Assembly: GCA_045546275.1 (NCBI GenBank)
Contig: JAZQCM010000010.1
Span: 1 to 7,410, forward strand
DNA: 7,410 nt
DNA from: RGIG1927 sp045546275
GTDB taxonomy: Bacteria > Bacillota > Clostridia > UMGS1883
Direction: 5' to 3'
Part shown: piece by piece, positions 1 to 5,262 of the stretch
Numbering within the stretch: position 1 is the first letter of the stretch
How the letters are laid out: each line of letters begins with the position of its first letter
Made by a program: the position numbers and the translations under genes
The notes under the pieces: model-generated
Told to the model about the DNA's origin: nothing
The model's database searches: none
Seen by the model: only the letters and a program-made list of their open reading frames with translations

Positions 1-25
1 CCTAAAATGAAAAACTAAACGCAAG
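1..25. repeat. Left terminal inverted repeat of the IS30 element
   Basis: Pairs with 1628-1652. The core at 8-25, TGAAAAACTAAACGCAAG, matches the right-end core TGTAAAATTAAACGCCAG (read on the minus strand) at 15 of 18 positions. It is the likely transposase binding and cleavage end. Confidence 0.65.
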
Positions 26-40
26 TTGGGATAAGGATGG

Positions 41-58
41 TTTAAGAAAGTTCTTAAA
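41..58. repeat. Perfect AT-rich palindrome in the IS30 left non-coding region
   Basis: TTTAAGAA, two bases, then TTCTTAAA. As RNA it would form a weak 7-bp hairpin; a run of six T at 68-73 follows on the plus strand, so a weak rightward transcription stop is possible. It recurs at 7325-7342 in the right copy. The function is unknown. Confidence 0.4.
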
Positions 59-156
59 TAATAGTGATTTTTTACTCAAAATAGTGTATAATGACATTAA
101 AACTGTTGGATATACACTGTTTCGAAGCATAGCAAACAAGCAACGGTCAAAATTTT

Positions 157-174
157 TGTAAAATTAAATGAGAC
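157..174 (+). repeat. Internal copy of the IS30 end motif near the left end
   Basis: TGTAAAATTAAATGAGAC shares its first 12 bases exactly with the right-end inverted repeat (1634-1645 reversed). It is probably a subterminal binding site; it was also considered as the true left end (see the IS entry). Confidence 0.5.
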
Positions 175-198
175 CCCTGCCTGATTGTGAATATGACG

Positions 199-211
199 TA
201 GCTGTCTGACC
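199..211. repeat. Inner inverted repeat of the IS30, copy downstream of the transposase stop
   Basis: TAGCTGTCTGACC here is the perfect reverse complement of 1543-1555. The two copies flank the transposase gene closely: this one starts 10 bases beyond the stop codon, the other lies just upstream of the ribosome binding site. In the transposase mRNA the 5' and 3' untranslated regions could pair over 13 bp. Confidence 0.85.
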
Positions 212-221
212 TTTTAAATGG

Positions 222-1526
222 TTACTTTTTACGTTTTAGTAGCTTTGGTTTCAAACACACTTCATCGAGTGGGATCGGAGAAAGTGCGAGTGTTTCCAAC
301 AGTTTTTTCTGTTCGTCAGTTTGCATCAGGTCAAATGGAGTATTGTTTTCGAAAAGCTCCCGTACAACACTGTTTACATGACAAATTATGAGATGAATAT
401 CTTCATCTTCCAAGGTGTTGAAATTAAAGCCTTTAGGTAAAACTTGCCTGAGGATGACATGATTTTTCTCAATGCGACCTTTTTGCCATGAGGCTTGCGG
501 ATCACAGTAAAAAACGCGTGTTCTTCTCGCTCCGTTTTCGGTATATTCAAGATGATGAGAGCCTTTAAATTCCACACCATTGTCTGTGAGAATAACCGGA
601 AACAGTTTACGGAAGGTATCCAGTCCCAGGTGCAATGTAAGTTTATCAAATACATCTTTAACGCTCTTTTGTGTGCCGTCAGGCATAAGAAAAACAAGCA
701 TAAAGTTTGTTTGACGGAAAATCATTGTAAGTAGCACCTTATGGCTGCCTCTGGCACCTTTTACGGTATCCATTTCAACTACAGGAAGATTGGGATTCTG
801 TTCCATAAATGAAGTAAAGTCGGTATAAGTGCGACCTTTTCGATATTGATAATCCATTTTCATAACAACATCGTGAGGATGCCTTTGTCGATAACGAACC
901 TTCTTTGGCAAATCGATATTCCTGATATGAAATGCATTCATATCAATGTAGTTGTAAATTGTCTTTTCTGAAAGCCCGATTTCATCTGCATGAGATGCAA
1001 AAATATGATTGATAGACTGACCTTTGTTGATAAGAGGTGCTAAAATATCGTTGATTTCCATAAGTTTTTCGGGATTGGTGCGAATACCTTTTCGGGATGT
1101 GCTTAATTCCTTGATATATTCTGCGTGTGCTCTGTGTGCAGTGTAATATGCGTGATTTCGCCTGCAGGTCTTTTCTTCTGGGCAACAAGTACACACATAG
1201 GGCGGATTATCTAATAAAGGGCAATGCAATGACAGATAATCGTGGCACAAATCATGGCAGGAATATTCAGTACAGGTTTTGCAGCGAGAAAAGCAAGTAT
1301 ACTTGCTTTCTGTATCACAAAGGTTACGCCTTAAACAAGTACGATAGTTGGCACAATCATTATTGGTATAGACATTACCATTTACGAAACAACGATGATT
1401 TTTGACTTCTCTTGATATGGTTGTAGCACTTCTGTTAAGGTGTCTTGCTATGTAAGCAAACGACACATCAAGAGCTAAATATTTTTCAATAATAGCTCTG
1501 TCTGATAGTGTAAGATGTTTACTCAT
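222..1526 (-). CDS. IS30-family DDE transposase
   Basis: Catalyses cut-and-join of the element's ends. The 434-residue protein has an N-terminal helix-turn-helix typical of IS30 transposases (about residues 5-42, with SATTISREVK as recognition helix). A cysteine-rich region follows (13 Cys between 58 and 121, probably zinc-binding), as in many Firmicutes members, then the integrase-like catalytic core. The likely catalytic triad is D253 (in EMDTVKG), D315 (in LTDNGVEF) and E353 (in KGRIEKNH). The reading frame is intact from an ATG with a good GGAAAGGAG site upstream to a TAA, so the gene looks functional. The end is Lys-rich (LLKRKK). Binding-motif copies around its promoter suggest autoregulation, which is inference. 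Confidence 0.95.
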   Translation of the reverse strand: MSKHLTLSDRAIIEKYLALDVSFAYIARHLNRSATTISREVKNHRCFVNGNVYTNNDCANYRTCLRRNLCDTESKYTCFSRCKTCTEYSCHDLCHDYLSLHCPLLDNPPYVCTCCPEEKTCRRNHAYYTAHRAHAEYIKELSTSRKGIRTNPEKLMEINDILAPLINKGQSINHIFASHADEIGLSEKTIYNYIDMNAFHIRNIDLPKKVRYRQRHPHDVVMKMDYQYRKGRTYTDFTSFMEQNPNLPVVEMDTVKGARGSHKVLLTMIFRQTNFMLVFLMPDGTQKSVKDVFDKLTLHLGLDTFRKLFPVILTDNGVEFKGSHHLEYTENGARRTRVFYCDPQASWQKGRIEKNHVILRQVLPKGFNFNTLEDEDIHLIICHVNSVVRELFENNTPFDLMQTDEQKKLLETLALSPIPLDEVCLKPKLLKRKK

Positions 1527-1542
1527 AGGTCTGCTCCTTTCC

Positions 1543-1555
1543 GGTCAGACAGCTA
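1543..1555. repeat. Inner inverted repeat of the IS30, copy in the transposase 5' leader
   Basis: GGTCAGACAGCTA, perfect inverted partner of 199-211. On the minus strand it directly precedes the GGAAAGGAG ribosome binding site of the transposase, so base pairing or protein binding here could affect translation. Confidence 0.85.
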
Positions 1556-1560
1556 AGAGT

Positions 1561-1589
1561 ATTATCACATAAATACATAAATTTGTAAA
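1561..1589 (-). promoter_or_regulatory. Candidate transposase promoter
   Basis: Read on the minus strand: TTTACA (1584-1589), a 17-base spacer, then GATAAT (1561-1566), upstream of the transposase leader. The -35 box overlaps one of the repeated end-motif copies (1584-1601), so transposase bound there could block its own transcription. Confidence 0.5.
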
Positions 1590-1621
1590 ACTAAATGCAC
1601 GATTGTAAAAGTAAAAGTCAG
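1584..1621 (+). repeat. Two direct copies of the IS30 end motif, 20 bp apart
   Basis: TGTAAAACTAAATGCACG (1584-1601) and TGTAAAAGTAAAAGTCAG (1604-1621). Both resemble the terminal repeat core (8-25 and 1628-1645) and a further internal copy at 157-174. They are probably transposase-binding sites at the right end and over the promoter. Confidence 0.55.
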
Positions 1622-1627
1622 TAATTT

Positions 1628-1652
1628 CTGGCGTTTAATTTTACAATTAAGG
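1628..1652. repeat. Right terminal inverted repeat of the IS30 element
   Basis: Inverted counterpart of bases 1-25, about 20 of 25 positions identical. It lies just outside two direct copies of the same core motif (1584-1601 and 1604-1621), so the right end has a cluster of probable transposase binding sites. Confidence 0.65.
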
Positions 1653-1653
1653 C

Positions 1654-1700
1654 AAAAAAAAACAGGCAAGGTGTGCGTATTTTTGTACATCTTGCCTGTT
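1654..1700 (-). terminator. Rho-independent terminator, reading leftward
   Basis: A perfect 10-bp stem (AACAGGCAAG at 1661-1670 with CTTGCCTGTT at 1691-1700) extends by a few more pairs inward. On the minus strand it is followed by nine T (1662 down to 1654). It sits between the IS right end and the retron and has no leftward gene directly upstream. It may be a remnant of the pre-insertion locus, or act in both directions, since an AT-rich stretch also follows on the plus strand. Confidence 0.75.
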
Positions 1701-1711
1701 ATATTTATATT
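1683..1711 (+). promoter_or_regulatory. Candidate retron promoter
   Basis: TTGTAC (1683-1688), 17-base spacer, TATATT (1706-1711). The expected start of transcription is around 1717-1720, just before the first strand of the retron RNA's closing stem at 1723. The -35 box lies in the inner part of the terminator hairpin. Box matches are moderate. Confidence 0.45.
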
Positions 1712-1722
1712 AACAAAGAAAT

Positions 1723-1845
1723 GGCGGAGTAATAGCGATTTTAAGAATGAATATTCTTAAAGCAGCTGCGAGTCGCGGTTGTGTTGGATTAAGAATGGTT
1801 CGAACAGATATGCACTTGCATATCGAGCTAAGGTGTTGCTCCGCC
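1723..1845 (+). ncRNA. Retron non-coding RNA (msr-msd), about 123 nt
   Basis: Template and primer RNA for the reverse transcriptase encoded just downstream. The ends pair: GGCGGAGTAATA (1723-1734, a1) with TGTTGCTCCGCC (1834-1845, a2), 12 pairs including two G-U. Directly after a1 comes AGCGA, where G1735 is the likely branching guanosine, the same arrangement as TTAGCGA in retron Ec86. Two msr hairpins follow: 1740-1748 with 1753-1761 (9 bp, GAAT loop), and 1762-1770 with 1774-1782 (9 bp with G-U pairs, AGT loop). The rest, about 1783-1833, would be a short msd containing hairpin GATATGC-ACTT-GCATATC (1807-1824). The predicted cDNA is only about 50 nt. The exact msr/msd border is inference. 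Confidence 0.8.
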
Positions 1846-1853
1846 TGTGAATC

Positions 1854-1859
1854 AGGGTG
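1854..1859 (+). promoter_or_regulatory. Ribosome binding site that sets the reverse transcriptase start
   Basis: AGGGTG lies five bases before the ATG at 1865. An in-frame GTG at 1847 would put the start upstream of this site, only two bases after the a2 strand, so the ATG is preferred. Confidence 0.6.
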
Positions 1860-1864
1860 AAAAT

Positions 1865-2776
1865 ATGAATTATTTAATTGTCAGTATTGTGTATTGGTGC
1901 TATAAGAATAAAGACAAAATTCCTCAAATGTATCGTATTGGAAAAATTCCAAAAAGGAACGGACAGTTCCGAACATTGGAAATCCCCGATGCGGGCTTAG
2001 CACACTGCCAAAAAGTTATCAAAGAGGAATGGCTGGACCATTTGGAGTGTTCTGATTATGCGGTTGCATATAGAAAAGGAAAGAATATTAAAAATACTCT
2101 ATTCATGCATGAAAACCAAAGACTTGTGTTGAAATTAGACATCAAAAACTTTTTTGGAAGTATTACTGAGAATATGGTGAAAAATAAGGTGTTTAACTGT
2201 GAAAGTGGAGATGTTTTAACAAAGCTGTGTTGCTTTAACAATCATCTTCCTCAGGGGGCGTGCACGTCACCGGTTATTTCTAATCTTGTTATGAAAGATT
2301 TTGACGAAAAACTGGGTGAATTTTGTAAAAAGCGACACATCCGATTTTGCAGATACAGTGATGATATGATTTTTTCGGGAGACTTTAATCCGGGCGAGAT
2401 TATTCGCGAAGTAAGAAAAATGCTTAAAGAAATGAACATGGAGTTAAATGCCGAAAAAACGGTAATAGCCTCCAAAGGTTCACAGCAAAAGGTTTTGGGA
2501 GTTGTGGTGAATGAAAAAATGCAGCTTTCTTCTGATTATCGCAGAAAAATCAGACAAGAGATATATTATTGCAATAAGTATGGTGTGAAAAATCATATCA
2601 TTAACAGTAACAACGAAAAATATATTGCACGTGATGAAAAAAATAATATCCGCTTTGTGGACACAGAGGGATATGTGAAATCTCTTGCAGGAAAAATCAG
2701 TTATGCACTATTTATAAACCCGAGGGATTTAAAAATGAGTGAATATGAGTCAATTCTTTTGGGATTGAAGAGTTAA
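1865..2776 (+). CDS. Retron-type reverse transcriptase
   Basis: Copies part of the adjacent ncRNA into multicopy single-stranded DNA. The protein is 303 residues from the ATG at 1865 (309 from a GTG at 1847). Reverse transcriptase motifs are in order: LKLDIKNFFGSI with catalytic D92; LTKLCCFNNHLPQGACTSP (118-136), very close to the LTKICCYKNLLPQGAPSSP region of retron Ec86; YSDD (164-167); QKVLGVVVN (208-216), where retrons usually have VTG; and a C-terminal AGKISYALFINP typical of clostridial retron enzymes. The NAxxH motif is degenerate (TLFMH), keeping the histidine. Length is normal for a stand-alone retron enzyme with no fused domain. Other RT classes (Abi-type, DGR) are less likely because of the paired RNA directly upstream. 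It is probably co-transcribed with the PolC-like gene that follows (about 63-base gap, no terminator). Confidence 0.9.
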   Translation: MNYLIVSIVYWCYKNKDKIPQMYRIGKIPKRNGQFRTLEIPDAGLAHCQKVIKEEWLDHLECSDYAVAYRKGKNIKNTLFMHENQRLVLKLDIKNFFGSITENMVKNKVFNCESGDVLTKLCCFNNHLPQGACTSPVISNLVMKDFDEKLGEFCKKRHIRFCRYSDDMIFSGDFNPGEIIREVRKMLKEMNMELNAEKTVIASKGSQQKVLGVVVNEKMQLSSDYRRKIRQEIYYCNKYGVKNHIINSNNEKYIARDEKNNIRFVDTEGYVKSLAGKISYALFINPRDLKMSEYESILLGLKS

Positions 2777-2839
2777 AAAAGTGGCTGATAAAATGCATTA
2801 ACCTTAATAGAATATCAAGAAAAAAGAGTGGGTAACAGT

Positions 2840-5008
2840 ATGAATAAGAAAAGAGCAGAGTTGCACATACATACAAATATGACAGCAATGGACGGAATTA
2901 ATACTGCAAAGGAATACATAGAAAAGGCAGTTGCAAACAAGCTTTCTGCAATTGCAATAACTGACAGAGCAAGTGTGCAGGCGTTTGCCGAAGCCTATGC
3001 TGCATGGGAGCGCATTGATAAAAAAATCAAGCTGATTTACGGTGCTGAGCTGTGTGTGGGAAATGAAGGTTTTCACATAAGCATTCTTGCAAAAAACAAA
3101 AATGGCTTGAAAAACCTGTACAAGCTTATAAGCGTTGCAAATGAAAAAGGCTTTGTTTTAAAAAGCGAAATCGAAAAACACAAAGAAGGCTTGCTGATTG
3201 GTTCGGGAGCGGATGAAGGTGAGCTTTTTCATGCAATTAAAAACAAGCCCTTTAATGCCTTGTGCGCCATTGCACAGTTTTACGACTATCTTGAAATTGT
3301 ACCTGGTGAAAAGAAAGAGCTTATACAACTAAATAAAAAAATTGTTGAAATCGGTGATAAAATTTCAAAGCCTGTTGTGGCTGTAAGTGATGCTGATTGT
3401 ATAAGTAGCCATGATGCAACAAGCAGGGAAATACTTATGGGCGAAAGGTCGGGTGGCTCATCCAAAAAGTTTAAAGCCACTGATGAATTGCTTGAGGAAT
3501 TTTCATATCTGGGAAAAGAAAAAGCATATGAAACGGTTGTTCTGAACACATGCCTTGTTTCGGATTTGATTGACGAAACCTTTTCTCCGTTTGAAAGATA
3601 TGCTCATTATGAAGCTGATACAAAAGAGCTTGAAAAGCTTGCTTGTAAAAAAGCGGTTGAAAAATACGGCGAAAGCCTTCACCCCGAAATACAAAAAAGG
3701 CTTGATTGGGAGCTTTCTGTAATATGCAAAAACAATTTATCTGCGTATAATTTTATGCTTGGGTATGAGCTTTGCAAAAATGCAAAAAAACAAGGCTGGA
3801 CGGTTGGTGTCCGAGGGTCGGTTGCATCCTCCTTGGTTGCATACTTCCTGGGAATTACCCGCATTAACCCTTTGAATGCACACTATTACTGCCCCTTGTG
3901 CCATAAGATTGAATTTCACAATGATTACAATTGCGGCGTTGATATGGAGGATAAAACCTGTCAGTGCGGTGAAAAGTTTAAAAAGGACGGTTTTACCATT
4001 CCGCCCGAAAGCTTGTTTGGTACAGATGGGTCAAAGGTTGTTGATATTGATTATAATCTTGCGCCTTCATACCAAAAGCAGGCATTTTTAGAGCTGGAAA
4101 AGCTTTTAAACGCAACCGTTGTAAGGGTGGGAAGTATAAAAACTATAAGTTATCATACTGCACAAACAAAGGTGAAAGCTTATTGTGAGGGTAAAAACAT
4201 TGTGCTAACAAAAAGTGAAGAGGATGAATTTATTGATAAAATCACACGTGTGAAAGAAATTGACTCAATAAACCCCGGAAGAGTGGTTGTGGTGCCTTGT
4301 GGCAAAGAAATTTATGACTACACGCCCGTAGAATACAAAGAGTCGGAGGGCGAAAAGTGGGATGTGACTCATTTTAATTATAATTTTAATTCATCAGCAG
4401 GCTATTCATTTTGCGACATTTTAATTAACATAGATGTTCTTTCGCACCCTGACCCGGTAATAATCAAAAAGCTTGAAGAATTGACCAACGTGAAGGCAGA
4501 CAGCATTCCCCTTGACGACAAAAAAACAATGGAGCTTTTCAAAAAAGGGGAAACAATGGGGATTCGTGAGTTTTCGGCCCCATTTGTAAGAGAGCAGATC
4601 ATTCCAAAGGTTGCTCCGAAAACCTTTGACGATTTAATACGTATTTCAGCCATAAGCCATGGCAATGGCACATGGGTTAATAATGGGGATTGTCTGATTG
4701 AAAAGGGTAAAAGCATTTCTCAGCTTGCAACTTGTCGTGACGATGTAATGCTTGACTTGTTAAAGGGTGGAATGGAAAGGAATGTTGCATATCACCTTTC
4801 CGAAAGAATACGAAAAGGTAAAGGCTTTACAGAAGAGCAGTATGATGAATTGATAGCTATGGGCTTTGAAAAATGGAAGCTTGACTCCTGGAAAAAAATT
4901 TTGTACTCTTTTCCCCGTGCGCATGCTGCAAGTTACGTATTGTATGCATATTGGATGGCATACTATAAAGCCCATTACCCAACTGAATTTGACTGTGTTT
5001 GCCGTTAA
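2840..5008 (+). CDS. Compact PolC-derived protein (PHP + polymerase core), candidate retron partner
   Basis: 722 residues from the ATG at 2840 (a GTG at 2828 would add four), about half of normal PolC (some 1,430-1,470). It is colinear with PolC: PHP start ELHIHTNMTAMDG (7-19), the second PHP part from about residue 85, VGVRGSVASS (322-331), zinc region CPLC...CQC (351-376), catalytic VDID (D402, D404), third aspartate in NIDVLSHPDP (D532), MGIREFSAPFV (573-583) and FPRAHAASYV (691-700). Missing are the N-terminal and OB domains, the 3'-5' exonuclease normally inserted in PHP, and everything after the fingers (duplex- and clamp-binding). PHP is partly degenerate: TDH has become TDR and the later VHY has become ADC. 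HPGG has become NPGR. The frame is intact and ends 5 bases before a terminator, so this is a designed short form, not a broken host gene. It could be an error-prone polymerase, or an effector mimicking or blocking replication; the function is inferred only. Confidence 0.85.
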   Translation: MNKKRAELHIHTNMTAMDGINTAKEYIEKAVANKLSAIAITDRASVQAFAEAYAAWERIDKKIKLIYGAELCVGNEGFHISILAKNKNGLKNLYKLISVANEKGFVLKSEIEKHKEGLLIGSGADEGELFHAIKNKPFNALCAIAQFYDYLEIVPGEKKELIQLNKKIVEIGDKISKPVVAVSDADCISSHDATSREILMGERSGGSSKKFKATDELLEEFSYLGKEKAYETVVLNTCLVSDLIDETFSPFERYAHYEADTKELEKLACKKAVEKYGESLHPEIQKRLDWELSVICKNNLSAYNFMLGYELCKNAKKQGWTVGVRGSVASSLVAYFLGITRINPLNAHYYCPLCHKIEFHNDYNCGVDMEDKTCQCGEKFKKDGFTIPPESLFGTDGSKVVDIDYNLAPSYQKQAFLELEKLLNATVVRVGSIKTISYHTAQTKVKAYCEGKNIVLTKSEEDEFIDKITRVKEIDSINPGRVVVVPCGKEIYDYTPVEYKESEGEKWDVTHFNYNFNSSAGYSFCDILINIDVLSHPDPVIIKKLEELTNVKADSIPLDDKKTMELFKKGETMGIREFSAPFVREQIIPKVAPKTFDDLIRISAISHGNGTWVNNGDCLIEKGKSISQLATCRDDVMLDLLKGGMERNVAYHLSERIRKGKGFTEEQYDELIAMGFEKWKLDSWKKILYSFPRAHAASYVLYAYWMAYYKAHYPTEFDCVCR

Positions 5009-5040
5009 AAAAGCCCCCTGCTTTTGCAGGGGGTTTAATT
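5007..5040. terminator. Bidirectional rho-independent terminator between convergent operons
   Basis: Perfect 8-bp GC-rich stem CCCCCTGC (5014-5021) / GCAGGGGG (5026-5033) with a TTTT loop. TTTAATT follows on the plus strand, and on the minus strand the run complementary to A5007-A5012 gives six T. It ends the retron/PolC-like operon and the leftward WYL operon. Confidence 0.9.
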
Positions 5041-5209
5041 ATGCAGGCTTTACACCATCAGCACCGCATGCGGGGCAAAGATTATCCGCACGGTAAACCT
5101 TGTCGGGATACTTTTTTGCCTTTAAACAGTGACGGCACCAGGTTGCGCCACACTTTGGACAGCGGAACATATTAGCCCCGCTTGTTTTGCATATTGGACA
5201 GTATGCCAT
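5039..5209 (-). CDS. Small zinc-ribbon protein, 56 residues
   Basis: Starts with MAYCPICKTSGANMF and ends GVKPA. It has CxxC pairs at C4/C7, C17/C20 and C45/C48, plus CRHC at 25-28, enough for two zinc-binding knuckles. The start is well supported by GGAGGTGA (5214-5221) a few bases upstream of the ATG. It lies 53 bases after the 230-residue gene on the same strand and ends at the shared terminator, so it is probably the last gene of the WYL operon; no clear promoter of its own was found. Such mini zinc ribbons usually bind nucleic acid or protein partners, but no specific function can be given. It was found by translating the minus strand by hand. Confidence 0.8.
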   Translation of the reverse strand: MAYCPICKTSGANMFRCPKCGATWCRHCLKAKKYPDKVYRADNLCPACGADGVKPA

Positions 5210-5262
5210 ATTATCACCTCCGGGATTAGTGTAATATAAGGGTAGTACAAAAGTTTGTATTG

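Larger units (their letters stand above)
1..126. repeat. Terminal direct repeat, left copy (126 bp, exact)
   Basis: Bases 1-126 are identical to 7285-7410 and in the same orientation. The repeat starts at the IS30 left end and runs into its non-coding part. An exact 126-base overlap of the two contig ends is what a de Bruijn assembler with k = 127 would leave on a circular or repeat-bounded contig; this reading is inference. Confidence 0.95.
1..1652 (-). mobile_element. IS30-family insertion sequence, complete, about 1.65 kb
   Basis: The element carries one DDE transposase gene on the minus strand (222-1526). Its ends are imperfect inverted repeats: bases 1-25 and the reverse complement of 1628-1652 both start with CCT and match at about 20 of 25 positions, including a shared TAAACGC core. 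A length near 1.65 kb fits the upper range of the IS30 family. The 221 bases left of the gene are long for this family and hold a palindrome (41-58) and an extra copy of the end motif (157-174). No target-site duplication can be shown, because the left flank appears only across the repeat junction at 7284. An alternative left end at about 157 was considered; it shares 12 exact bases with the right end (TGTAAAATTAAA) but then diverges, and it does not explain why the terminal repeat starts at base 1. Confidence 0.75.

Noticed and set aside
25..42. Bases 25-42 match retron RNA bases 1783-1800 at 15 of 18 positions, and 104-126 resembles 1782-1804, suggesting a second, decayed retron RNA at the IS left end.
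   Set aside because: There is no paired a1/a2 stem or AGC branch site around it, the two matches fall on overlapping parts of the retron RNA, and the region is explained as IS30 non-coding sequence. It is probably chance in AT-rich DNA.
87..92. TATAAT on the plus strand as a promoter for an antisense RNA against the transposase.
   Set aside because: There is no acceptable -35 box at 16-18 bases upstream, and no transcript end could be identified.
1847..1864. GTG at 1847 as the reverse transcriptase start.
   Set aside because: It starts two bases after the ncRNA closing stem and has no ribosome site; AGGGTG fits the ATG at 1865 instead.
2777..2839. Possible terminator or promoter between the reverse transcriptase and the PolC-like gene.
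   Set aside because: Only a five-base palindrome (ATTAA/TTAAT) is visible and no convincing promoter boxes; the gap reads as an intra-operon spacer.
3876..4091. Small open frame inside the PolC-like gene, and similar short frames on both strands within the larger genes.
   Set aside because: They lack ribosome sites and recognisable sequence and are explained as out-of-frame shadows of the large coding regions.
5246..5259. Palindrome TACAAA-AG-TTTGTA between the 230-residue gene and the zinc-ribbon gene, as a terminator or operator.
   Set aside because: The stem is short and AT-only apart from one pair, with no T run; too weak to call.
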